Notes: generated by a model not told the origin, from the letters alone. Counted from the first letter of the stretch, positions 1 through 4,384 are shown. The stretch: DNA of 5,956 nucleotides from Candidatus Omnitrophota bacterium (GCA_023247575.1 JAHFGE010000097.1:1-5956), one strand, 5' to 3'. Made by a program: numbers and translations.

Positions 1-298
1 CAAGAAGAATTCTTCATTTCTAAATTGGGAAAAAAGTATTTCCAGGCCGGCTTTTTGGTTTTCAAAGGTGGGAGGAAGTATTCTTAAGACAACTCTGCCC
101 GATGTTTTCTGTGGGGGGGTATAAAGCGGTGTTTAGAAAATCAGTGTCATTTGTCAAAAGGATCCTCTCTTGTTTATTGGCTATAGAAAACAGATGGGAA
201 TTTCTGATACCTTTACCAGCTGTCAAAACATCGTGGCCATGTGTTTGTAACCATCGGCACAATCTTCTTTTGACATTTTCATCAGCTAAGAACTTCAT
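1..298 (-). pseudogene. DUF5615 PIN-like toxin, frameshifted and cut by the window edge
   Basis: Predicted ribonuclease toxin of the DUF5615 (Mut7-C/PIN-like) family, partner of the DUF433 gene just upstream. The start MKFLADENV is typical of the family. Acidic residues expected in the PIN-like active site are visible: D6 in ADEN, and D51 and D53 in TNDTDF. The ATG at 298 overlaps the DUF433 stop by 17 nt, and no good Shine-Dalgarno sequence precedes it, so translation is probably coupled. As written, the frame goes off-family after LYPP and stops at 62. If one base is removed from the run of seven G at 113-119 (C on the coding strand), the protein continues as LYPPQKTSGRVVLRILPPTF. It then stays open to base 1, giving about 99 residues in the window, close to the family's usual 110-120. 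The break is therefore a single-base homopolymer insertion: a sequencing error, a recent null mutation or a phase-variable tract. Family assignment is firm; functional state is open. Confidence 0.8.
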
Positions 299-542
299 GA
301 TGTCGTTTGTTATGGGAAAAAAATCTTTCGCCTTCAATCAACTGGGAGGCGTATTCCAAGGCGGCGCTGATGTGTGTCCTGGTTATAGAGGGGAAATCTT
401 CAAGAATTTCTTTGACACTTTCTCCACCAGCGAGCATTTCCAAAATTTGCCATACCATAATACGGGTTCCTTTGAAGGTCGGTTTACCGTGGCAGATTTC
501 GGGATCGGCAACAATATATTTATTAATTTGAACTCTAGACAT
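282..542 (-). CDS. DUF433 family antitoxin
   Basis: An 86-residue protein of the DUF433 family, a small winged-helix-type fold found as the predicted antitoxin of DUF5615 toxins. Family hallmarks are visible in order: an N-terminal strand ending IVADPEICHGKPTFKGTRI (about residues 10-28), then helices covering VWQILEMLAGGESVKEILEDF (30-50), then the helical SITRTHISAALEYASQLI (52-69). The length is normal for the family. The ATG at 542 is preceded by AAGGA (551-555 on the minus strand) with 8 nt spacing, which fixes the start. It overlaps the toxin gene downstream by 17 nt, the usual antitoxin-first order. It probably neutralises the toxin and represses the shared promoter at 568-597, whose spacer holds palindromic half-sites. 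Repression is inferred from layout, not shown. Confidence 0.9.
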   Translation of the reverse strand: MSRVQINKYIVADPEICHGKPTFKGTRIMVWQILEMLAGGESVKEILEDFPSITRTHISAALEYASQLIEGERFFSHNKRHHEVLS

Positions 543-560
543 ATAGGAATTCCTTATAAT

Positions 561-583
561 TGGTTAAAGTATAACCATGGTTA
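561..583. promoter_or_regulatory. Probable operator of three inverted half-sites
   Basis: A 12-nt perfect palindrome TAACCATGGTTA (572-583) lies in the promoter spacer and touches the -10 box. A third half-site TGGTTA lies at 561-566, five bases away, in inverted orientation to the nearest one. The position suits autorepression by the antitoxin or the toxin-antitoxin complex. This is inference from symmetry and location. Confidence 0.5.
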
Positions 584-597
584 CAACAGACTGTCAA
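568..597 (-). promoter_or_regulatory. Sigma70-type promoter of the DUF433/DUF5615 pair
   Basis: On the minus strand TTGACA (592-597) and TATACT (568-573) are separated by 18 nt, and the DUF433 ATG lies 25 nt beyond the -10 box. The -35 box is a perfect consensus match. Confidence 0.7.
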
Positions 598-610
598 GGA
601 CGAAAATGCA

Positions 611-764
611 AAACTCGGATGTCGGCATCGGCACGGCCCCTATTTGCATCACGGAGGATGACACCAATGCTTTGGCCCTCAAAGCCGCTACCAGCACCAC
701 CAAGTTAACGATTACGGCCGCGGCCATGGACAGCGATAAGATCAGGTGGATTTGCATTGAATGA
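611..764 (+). repeat. Intermodule repeat, copy 1 (longest and best-preserved coding remnant)
   Basis: This stretch, with no gene of its own, lies between the DUF433 promoter and the RelE-type gene. In the plus frame it reads a gene tail beginning DVGIGTAP and ending TKLTITAAAMDSDKIRWICIE with a TGA stop at 762-764 (the tail is split here from a longer remnant). The core from about 705 to 764 recurs in copies 2 to 4 with few changes, and a fragment recurs in copy 5. It keeps AAG TTA in frame where copies 2 and 3 are frameshifted. The source is probably the 3' end of a surface or fibre-type protein gene, judging only from the GIGT-like motif. Confidence 0.75.
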
Positions 765-804
765 GGGAGGAGCGGGAGGGCGCGCGGTAGACGCTATCTT
801 AATA

Positions 805-1089
805 TTAGCGCAGATATGATTCAGGGTGGCGGTGCTGATGGGCGATGGCTGTAATAAAAAGTTCTTCACCATTAACAATATATAGAATTAAGTAGGGAAA
901 TTTTTTGAGAATGCATTTACGGGTATTAGGACCGACTTTTTGCCATCCATTAGGGAATAATTGGATAAAATCCATGACCTCATAGAATTCTTTTTTAAAT
1001 GCAAGTCCTAAACCAGGGGATTGATAGTCGTAGAAATTAACAGCATCGCGGAGTTCTTCAACGGCTGACGGAGAAAATGATATTTTCAT
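805..1089 (-). CDS. RelE/ParE superfamily toxin
   Basis: A 94-residue toxin of the RelE/ParE superfamily (plasmid-stabilisation type, ParE_toxin fold). Members either cleave ribosome-bound mRNA or inhibit gyrase; the sequence alone does not say which. The family pattern is clear: an N-terminal strand ISFSPSAVEEL, a helical hairpin DAVNFYDYQSPGLGLAFKKEFYEVMDFI (about residues 16-43), then the strands CILKKFPYLILYIV (59-72) and ELFITAIAHQHRHPESYL (76-93). Length is typical. Its ATG (1087-1089) overlaps the antitoxin stop by 4 nt (ATGA), so the two are translationally coupled. The gene ends 40 nt from repeat copy 1. No strong terminator is visible; CGCTA/TAGCG just past the stop could form only a weak stem. 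Confidence 0.9.
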   Translation of the reverse strand: MKISFSPSAVEELRDAVNFYDYQSPGLGLAFKKEFYEVMDFIQLFPNGWQKVGPNTRKCILKKFPYLILYIVNGEELFITAIAHQHRHPESYLR

Positions 1090-1298
1090 CGAAAGATTTG
1101 CTTTTTTACTGTTTCAAAAGGGATACCTTTGACTTTTCCCTTTTTATATGCTGAAAATCGTTTTTCTGATTCGGCGATCCAAGCGCGCTCTATTTCTGGA
1201 TCTGGCTTATGCAGACTGTCGAGTATGTTTTCAACAATATGAATACGTTCTACGGGGTTTAAATGCAGAATACTTTTTTTAATATTTTTTATAGTCAT
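1086..1298 (-). CDS. Addiction-module antitoxin (PF09720/TIGR02574-like)
   Basis: A 70-residue protein of the small 'putative addiction module component' family, which pairs with RelE/ParE-type toxins. The typical N-terminal helices are visible in ILHLNPVERIHIVENILDSL (residues 10-29), followed by EIERAWIAESEKRFSAYKKGKVKGIPFETVKKQI, containing the family's W-x-x-E-x-x-x-R pattern and the G-x-P-x-E-x-V stretch near the C-terminus. The frame is open further upstream to 1403. I chose the ATG at 1298 because AAGGAAA precedes it at good spacing, it gives the family length, and the longer start would run through the promoter and repeat copy 2. It is the first gene of the pair and overlaps the toxin by ATGA. 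Confidence 0.88.
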   Translation of the reverse strand: MTIKNIKKSILHLNPVERIHIVENILDSLHKPDPEIERAWIAESEKRFSAYKKGKVKGIPFETVKKQIFR

Positions 1299-1319
1299 AT
1301 GATTTCCTTTCTTGATGTA

Positions 1320-1348
1320 AATATAACACAGTGTTACGGGGGTGTCAA
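1320..1348 (-). promoter_or_regulatory. Consensus promoter of the RelE-type module
   Basis: Minus-strand TTGACA (1343-1348), a 17-nt spacer and TATATT (1320-1325) lie 21 nt upstream of the antitoxin ATG. This is close to ideal sigma70 geometry. Confidence 0.8.
1324..1336. promoter_or_regulatory. Probable operator palindrome TAACACAGTGTTA
   Basis: Perfect 13-nt palindrome (TAACAC, central A, GTGTTA) overlapping the -10 box and the spacer. It has the same outer bases (TAAC and GTTA) and the same placement as the operator candidate of the DUF433 module. It is a likely autorepression site for the antitoxin or the complex. Confidence 0.55.
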
Positions 1349-1373
1349 TTTTGTTGCGATTTAAGAAGGGAAC

Positions 1374-1502
1374 CGGCAACCTCGGCATCGGCTCCACGGC
1401 CACTACAATTAACCATTACCGCCGCGGCCATGGACAGCGATAAGGTCAGGTGGATTTGCATTGAATAAATAACAATTTGGGGACAGCTGCACAACTGTCC
1501 CC
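1374..1502 (+). repeat. Intermodule repeat, copy 2
   Basis: It starts at GGCAACCTCGGCATCGG, runs through the CGCGGCCATGGACAGCGATAAG core and the RWICIE-encoding end with its stop at 1466-1468, then a TAACAATTT linker, and ends in the 24-nt palindrome. Copy 3 is nearly identical over the whole length. Relative to copy 1 it lacks the middle of the coding remnant and is frameshifted at ACTACAATTAACC. With the adjacent promoter it fills the gap between the RelE module and the small membrane operon; there is no gene here. Confidence 0.85.
1479..1502. repeat. 24-nt palindrome, copy 1 (imperfect)
   Basis: GGGGACAGCTGC followed by ACAACTGTCCCC. The outer arms extend as AACAATT and AATTGTT, giving a 39-nt near-palindrome (1471-1509) with one bulged T. 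It lies 40 nt beyond the stop of the 33-codon membrane gene and could form a hairpin in that transcript, but no T-run follows. Confidence 0.85.
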
Positions 1503-1541
1503 AATTGTTCCGGAGGAGAAGGAAAAAAGGAATGAATAGAA

Positions 1542-1643
1542 TTAATGGGTTTGTTTATGCGGATGGTCGCGGCGCTGGTCAAACAGGAATAGAATCCCAA
1601 AAAAAACAAAAGCCACAGCCAGAGCGATTAACATTTCGATCAT
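1542..1643 (-). CDS. Tiny single-pass membrane protein (33 aa)
   Basis: This short frame reads MIEMLIALAVAFVFFGIL, then FLFDQRRDHPHKQTH and a TAA stop. A hydrophobic helix covers about residues 4-21, and a short basic, histidine-rich tail follows, as expected for one inner-membrane span with the tail in the cytoplasm. Its ATG (1641-1643) overlaps the TGA stop of the upstream membrane gene by 4 nt (ATGA), which is strong evidence that it is really translated and coupled. I do not recognise a family. Possible roles include a small partner of the 67-residue protein or a small membrane toxin, but nothing in the sequence decides between them. The gene ends 39 nt from the palindrome of repeat copy 2. 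Confidence 0.6.
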   Translation of the reverse strand: MIEMLIALAVAFVFFGILFLFDQRRDHPHKQTH

Positions 1644-1843
1644 TTTTTATCTCCGTTTTTGGGCGGTTGCAAAAAGAAACCCGCGATCAGACAAATCAAA
1701 AATCCGATGCCGAGGGATACGCGGGTCCACACAGGCATTTGGATAAAGAAATTGCTCGCCAAACCGACGGCAAAAATAGTTTTTCCGACATCCCCAACGT
1801 ATTTGGAGAGGTATTCACGTCTGGCGTCATTAATAATTCTCAT
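1640..1843 (-). CDS. Small two-span membrane protein (67 aa), family not recognised
   Basis: The protein starts MRIINDARREYLSKYVGDVGK, an amphipathic charged N-terminus. Two hydrophobic stretches follow, about residues 23-37 (TIFAVGLASNFFIQM) and 43-60 (VSLGIGFLICLIAGFFLQ), then a charged tail PPKNGDKK. It looks like a hairpin inner-membrane protein with both ends in the cytoplasm. The frame is open to an ATG at 1861, but I prefer 1843: the upstream ATG would fall inside the -35/-10 spacer of the candidate promoter, and neither start has a clear Shine-Dalgarno sequence. It is the first gene of a two-gene unit, overlapping the 33-codon gene by ATGA. The unit sits alone between repeat copies 2 and 3, like a cassette. 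Function unknown. Confidence 0.65.
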   Translation of the reverse strand: MRIINDARREYLSKYVGDVGKTIFAVGLASNFFIQMPVWTRVSLGIGFLICLIAGFFLQPPKNGDKK

Positions 1844-1851
1844 CGAGATAA

Positions 1852-1880
1852 AGCCTATCATATAGAAAATGCCCTGTCAA
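1852..1880 (-). promoter_or_regulatory. Candidate promoter of the small membrane operon
   Basis: Minus-strand TTGACA (1875-1880), a 17-nt spacer and a weak -10 TAGGCT (1852-1857). Transcription would begin very close to the ATG at 1843, implying a very short leader or a leaderless message. The TATGAT nearer the -35 box is too close to it to serve. Confidence 0.4.
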
Positions 1881-1957
1881 CCCGCATTATTGGCAACCTC
1901 GGCATTGGCTCCACGGCCACTACAATTAACCATTACGGCCGCGGCCATGGACAGCGA

Positions 1958-1978
1958 TACGCCATAGAGCGTGGCGTA
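1958..1978. repeat. Small hairpin inserted within repeat copy 3
   Basis: TACGCCA (1958-1964), loop TAGAGCG, TGGCGTA (1972-1978). Copies 1 and 2 lack it and read GATAAGGTCAGG or GATAAGATCAGG at this point. The insert CGCCATAGAGCGTGGCG is bordered by TA on each side, as if a TA had been duplicated. The same insert is present in copy 4. Confidence 0.75.
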
Positions 1979-2009
1979 AGGTGGATTTGCATTGAATAAA
2001 TAACAATTT

Positions 2010-2033
2010 GGGGACAGCTGCACAACTGTCCCC
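2010..2033. repeat. 24-nt palindrome, copy 2 (imperfect)
   Basis: Identical in sequence to the copy at 1479-1502, preceded by the same TAACAATTT linker but followed by different DNA (ATCCGG). It lies 57 nt beyond the ATPase stop. Confidence 0.85.
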
Positions 2034-2089
2034 ATCCGGATGCGGTGCCGATCGTCATCGAGAAATATGATAAAGGGAAGAAAATGAGT

Positions 2090-3217
2090 TTAAAGGACGA
2101 ATTCAAGGCAATTGTCGCGGTTGATCAGTCGCACGCGGCCTGGGGAATAGGTTTCCATAAATTCACGGGGAGGGATATAGTCCGGCCGGTTGAGCTTGAC
2201 TTCAAACCCTTCCAGCGTGCCGCCGGACTCCTCAATGAGGTCAATCTCTTTTTTCTGGTGGGTGCGCCAGAAATACATGTTTTTTCTTTCTCCGCGGTTG
2301 GACGTATGTTTCAATCTTTCCGCGATGATGAAATTTTCAAAAAGCACTCCGGCGTCAGCGCGTAACGACAGGGGATTGAAGTTGTTGATCAGGGCATTGC
2401 GGATGCCCGTGTCTAGAAAATAGATTTTTCTGTTCTTTTTCAATTCATTGCGCAGATTGCGGCTGAACGGCGGCAGGTGAAAAATCACGAAGGCCTGCTC
2501 CAGGATGTTGACGTAATTCTCGACGGTTTTTTTGTCTATCCCCAGCATCCCGCCGATTTCCGTGTAGGCGACTTCGTTGCCGATCTGAAGGGCCAGCGCC
2601 TGCAGGAGTTTTAAGAGCATGTCGTGGCTGCGAATGCGCTGGTATGCGAGGACGTCCTTGTAGAGGTAACTGTCTGCCAGCCGGGTCAGGATTTCCGTTT
2701 TGCCGCCGGTGACGACTTCGGGATACATGCCGCGGATCATCCGGTCTTCGAGCATGCGTCCGAGCTCGAGAGGGCTGTAGCGGTGGGCAAGCTCGCCGAG
2801 GCTGAAAGGGTACAGATGATACTCAAACGCCCGTCCGGTCAACGGTTCCTTGATTCTGTCCGAGAGCTCGAAGGACGACGATCCGGTGACGAGAAACTGG
2901 CGGTCGGGGAAATGATCAACGAAAAGCTTGATGGTGATCCCGATGTCTGCCACGCGCTGGGCTTCGTCGATGACGATGAGTTTGGCTCCTGGAATGAGCG
3001 CTCCGAGCTCGGTCGAGGTCTTGCCGGCGAGTTTTTGGCGGACGTCGATTTCGTCGCAGTTTAAGTAAACGCTGGGTTCTTTGAAGTTTTCACGAATGGT
3101 GTTGACCAGGGTGGTCTTACCGGTCTGGCGCGCGCCGTAAATGATAATCGCCTTGCGTTGGAACAATCGTTTTTCAATATCTTTTTGGATTTCACGTTCA
3201 ATGATGTGGGTGTTCAT
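2090..3217 (-). CDS. AAA family ATPase with DUF4143 C-terminal domain
   Basis: A protein of 375 residues from the ATG at 3217; a GTG at 3223 would add two. It belongs to the widespread AAA_14/DUF4143 family of ATP-binding proteins, whose cellular role is mostly unknown. Numbering from the GTG start: Walker A GARQTGKTT at 30-38, Walker B KLIVIDEAQR at about 81-90, a sensor-like VTGSSSFEL at 112-120, the GRAFEYHLYPFSLGEL signature near 130-145, and a winged-helix-like VAYTEIGGMLGIDKKTVENYV. In the C-terminal part the restriction-nuclease-like pattern YFWRTHQKKEIDLIEE...GFEVKL has the E-x-D and E-x-K residues typical of DUF4143. Length is normal and no break is seen. It is a single-gene transcription unit between repeat copy 3 and the RAYT remnant, with its own promoter. 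Base composition is more GC-rich than the toxin modules. Function beyond ATP binding is not predicted. Confidence 0.93.
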   Translation of the reverse strand: MNTHIIEREIQKDIEKRLFQRKAIIIYGARQTGKTTLVNTIRENFKEPSVYLNCDEIDVRQKLAGKTSTELGALIPGAKLIVIDEAQRVADIGITIKLFVDHFPDRQFLVTGSSSFELSDRIKEPLTGRAFEYHLYPFSLGELAHRYSPLELGRMLEDRMIRGMYPEVVTGGKTEILTRLADSYLYKDVLAYQRIRSHDMLLKLLQALALQIGNEVAYTEIGGMLGIDKKTVENYVNILEQAFVIFHLPPFSRNLRNELKKNRKIYFLDTGIRNALINNFNPLSLRADAGVLFENFIIAERLKHTSNRGERKNMYFWRTHQKKEIDLIEESGGTLEGFEVKLNRPDYIPPREFMETYSPGRVRLINRDNCLEFVL

Positions 3218-3258
3218 AGTCACTCAATTATATTAAATCAGGTGTTTAGATTCACTTA

Positions 3259-3286
3259 AATATAACATTGAAAGCTAAATTGTCAA
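3259..3286 (-). promoter_or_regulatory. Promoter of the ATPase gene
   Basis: Minus-strand TTGACA (3281-3286), a 16-nt spacer and TATATT (3259-3264) give a leader of roughly 35 nt. A second TATAAT at 3227-3232 is so close to the start that it would give a leaderless message, and it lacks a good -35. Confidence 0.6.
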
Positions 3287-3460
3287 TTGGAAAGATGAAT
3301 TTGACAAAAGAAGATGCGGATGGAAGGCGAACTCAAGACGGTGGAGGATCTGGAGAAGAGATTGAGAGCAAAGGCCCAAACATCGTCTTCGAGATAGCCA
3401 TGGGGTATGGTATAAGGGAAACTTATTTAACACAGCGCATTGTTTCGCCGAAATACGCAG
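3287..3460. other. Unassigned stretch upstream of the RAYT remnant
   Basis: A plus-strand frame of 76 codons (3268-3498) and a minus-strand frame of 98 codons (3275-3571) cover this region, but neither resembles a known family and both run into the palindromic or transposase sequence. It may hold the degraded 5' part of the transposase gene; I could not find a recognisable N-terminus in any plus frame. No RNA or regulatory element is evident. Confidence 0.4.
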
Positions 3461-3764
3461 ATGGTGCCCAATCATATACATGGGATCATTGTGATTGAAA
3501 ACATGCCTGTAGGGGCGGTTATTAACCGCCCAAGGGATCAACGGGCGATTGATAATCGCCCCTACGGACAATTCGCAAATTATTAAATCCTATAAACAAA
3601 TGGTTACCAAACAAATCCATAAACAACACAACGCCTTTTTTCAATGGCAACGATCATTTTACGACCGGATCATTCGTGATGATTTGGAATTAAATGACAT
3701 TCGTCAATACATAATCAACAATCCTCAACAATGGGAATTGGATGATGAAAATCCGAATAAATAA
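3461..3764 (+). pseudogene. REP-associated tyrosine transposase (RAYT, Y1 family), broken remnant
   Basis: RAYTs are HUH-type single-strand DNA transposases that act on REP-like palindromes. Two pieces are visible in different frames. The first (from 3461) reads MVPNHIHGIIVIEN, the conserved HUH segment, with the two histidines at 3473-3475 and 3479-3481. It continues through a palindrome and stops at TAA 3584-3586. The second frame (about 3558-3764) reads APTDNSQIIKSYKQMVTK, then the diagnostic FFQWQRSFYDRIIRD and LNDIRQYIINNPQQWELD. The tyrosine of RQYIINNP (codon 3708-3710) lines up with the catalytic Tyr of the family. A frameshift within or near the palindrome separates the pieces, and the N-terminal ~50 residues before the HUH motif are not recognisable (a stop lies at 3428-3430). 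It is therefore inactive as written, although both catalytic motifs survive. It sits upstream of and divergent from the ATPase. Confidence 0.82.
3509..3565. repeat. Double-hairpin REP-like palindrome inside the RAYT remnant
   Basis: Outer arms GTAGGGGCGGTT (3509-3520) and AATCGCCCCTAC (3554-3565) pair with one mismatch. Within them are two independent hairpins: GGGCGGTTA-T-TAACCGCCC (3513-3531) and GGGCGATT-GAT-AATCGCCC (3543-3561). The element lies between the HUH motif and the C-terminal part of the transposase, where RAYT coding sequences vary in length. It is the most likely cognate substrate type of this RAYT. Confidence 0.8.
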
Positions 3765-3812
3765 GGGCACCGCCACTCAATTAACCATTACGGCCGCGGC
3801 CATGGACAGCGA

Positions 3813-3833
3813 TACGCCATAGAGCGTGGCGTA
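3813..3833. repeat. Small hairpin inserted within repeat copy 4
   Basis: TACGCCA, loop TAGAGCG, TGGCGTA: identical in sequence and position to the hairpin in copy 3. Copies 3 and 4 therefore share a more recent ancestor at this site than either does with copies 1 and 2. Confidence 0.75.
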
Positions 3834-3863
3834 AGGTGGATTTGCATTAAGGTGGATTTGCAT
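3832..3863 (+). repeat. Perfect 16-bp tandem duplication
   Basis: TAAGGTGGATTTGCAT occurs twice in direct succession (3832-3847 and 3848-3863) at the end of repeat copy 4. Other copies have it once. Slippage is the simplest origin. Confidence 0.9.
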
Positions 3864-3890
3864 TAAATGAGGGGTTGAGGGTTGCGGATG

Positions 3891-3899
3891 TGGTATAAT
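3891..3899 (+). promoter_or_regulatory. Extended -10 promoter of the DUF4258/DUF2283 pair
   Basis: TGGTATAAT contains a perfect TATAAT (3894-3899) with an upstream TG at extended -10 position. No good -35 is present at 17 nt (the bases there are GGGGTT). The ATG follows 25 nt after the box. Confidence 0.55.
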
Positions 3900-3924
3900 G
3901 TAAATATATGAGATAGATGTAGAA

Positions 3925-4161
3925 ATGGTTTATCATTTTACAGAATATTTTGAAAAGGAAGTTTTGCGCAAATCATATTTATCTAAAAATTGGTGCATTG
4001 CCATTTTGCAGAAACCTGTAAAAGTTGAACGACAGGAAGATAACCGTTATCGTTTTTGGGGAATGGTCAAAGGCCATGAAGAAAAGTATTTGAGGGTAAT
4101 TACGTTAGAGGATCAAACAACGATACACAATGCATTTTTTGATAGGAGGTTTAAATTATGA
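3925..4161 (+). CDS. DUF4258-like small protein, putative toxin partner of DUF2283
   Basis: A 78-residue protein. N-terminal part YHFTEYFEKEVLRKSYLSKNWCIAILQKP is followed by a strand-rich half, VKVERQEDNRYRFWGMVKGHEEKYLRVITLEDQTTIHNAFFDRRF. The order (helix, short strand ending in a proline, 'Q-x-D-x-R-Y-R-x-W-G', then 'LRV..L.D..T.HNAFFDRRF') matches small DUF4258-like proteins often found next to DUF2283 genes. The DUF4258 fold is related to the RelE-like BrnT/toxin group by proposal, so a toxin role is only inferred. The ATG at 3925 has no strong Shine-Dalgarno sequence, which fits the short leader. The stop overlaps the next start by ATGA. The putative toxin comes first here, the reverse of the other two pairs in the window. 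Confidence 0.75.
   Translation: MVYHFTEYFEKEVLRKSYLSKNWCIAILQKPVKVERQEDNRYRFWGMVKGHEEKYLRVITLEDQTTIHNAFFDRRFKL
4144..4150 (+). promoter_or_regulatory. Strong ribosome binding site of the DUF2283 gene
   Basis: AGGAGGT lies inside the end of the preceding gene, 7 nt before the ATG at 4158. Much stronger than the site of the first gene, it would favour higher output of the second protein, as expected if that is the antitoxin. Confidence 0.8.
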
Positions 4162-4373
4162 AACTCAATTATTATCCTGAAACGGACTCTCTTTATATCG
4201 ATCTTGCCTCCTCGCCCAGCGTTGAAAGTCGTGAGATTTCCGAAGGGGTTGTTTTAGATTATAACAGCCATGGTCAGCTGGTTGGCATAGATATTGATAA
4301 TGCCAGCAAGAAACTTGATTTTTCTGAAATTGAGATAACTCACGTCCCTGGCGAAGTGCATATTAGTCAATAG
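4158..4373 (+). CDS. DUF2283 family protein, putative antitoxin
   Basis: A 71-residue protein of the DUF2283 family. The hallmark N-terminus is visible as MKLNYYPETDSLYIDLASSP, followed by SVESREISEGVVLDYNSHGQLVGIDIDNASKKLDF, containing the family's 'E-I-x-x-G-V-x-x-D-x-x-x-x-G-x-x-V-G-I-x-I-x-x-A' pattern. Length is typical. It overlaps the upstream gene by 4 nt and has a strong AGGAGGT site, so the two are made from one message. Members commonly sit beside DUF4258-type genes and are predicted antitoxins, but I know of no firm biochemistry. The gene ends 12 nt before the truncated repeat copy 5. Confidence 0.9.
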   Translation: MKLNYYPETDSLYIDLASSPSVESREISEGVVLDYNSHGQLVGIDIDNASKKLDFSEIEITHVPGEVHISQ

Positions 4374-4384
4374 GCGTTTCAATC

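Larger units (their letters stand above)
1892..2033 (+). repeat. Intermodule repeat, copy 3
   Basis: Near-identical to copy 2 from GGCAACCTCGGCAT through to the terminal palindrome, with single-base differences such as C/T in the GIG motif and C/G before the CGCGG core. It differs mainly by an inserted small hairpin at 1958-1978 after GACAGCGATA. It separates the small membrane operon from the ATPase gene. No gene lies between about 1862 and 2089. Confidence 0.85.
3765..3866 (+). repeat. Intermodule repeat, copy 4
   Basis: It begins directly after the RAYT stop. It reads GGCACCGCCACTCAATTAACC, the CGCGGCCATGGACAGCGATA core, the same hairpin insert as copy 3, and then the TGGATTTGCATT end. 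This copy keeps the frame over TATQLTITAAAMDSD, unlike copies 2 and 3. It lacks the terminal 24-nt palindrome. Confidence 0.82.

Noticed and set aside
102..764. Plus-strand open frame of 220 codons across the DUF433/DUF5615 region
   Set aside because: The first two thirds are antisense to two well-recognised genes with promoter and ribosome site. Only its last ~50 codons are meaningful, as the coding remnant of repeat copy 1.
770..804. Intrinsic terminator of the RelE-type module
   Set aside because: Only a 5-bp stem (CGCTA/TAGCG) with an AT-rich loop and no T-run on the coding strand.
1505..1999. Plus-strand frame of 164 codons with a purine-rich leader, ending in RWICIE
   Set aside because: It is antisense to the two overlapping membrane genes and its middle is low in recognisable structure. 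It ends in RWICIE only because the hairpin insert brings repeat copy 3 back in frame. The overlap, hydrophobic pattern and promoter favour the minus strand.
1374..2033. CRISPR array
   Set aside because: Repeats are few, long, unevenly spaced and separated by genes, with no short unique spacers.
611..2033. Diversity-generating retroelement variable regions in the repeated coding tail
   Set aside because: Differences between copies are C/T, C/G, indels and an inserted hairpin, not concentrated at adenines, and no reverse transcriptase is present.
2045..2092. Possible remnant of another gene reading IVIEKYDKGKKMSLKDEF in the plus frame
   Set aside because: The phrase looks protein-like but is short, continues antisense into the ATPase, and matched no family I know.
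2624..3064. Plus-strand frame of 146 codons opposite the ATPase
   Set aside because: Shadow of the ATPase gene, whose Walker A and B motifs are encoded on the minus strand in the same region.
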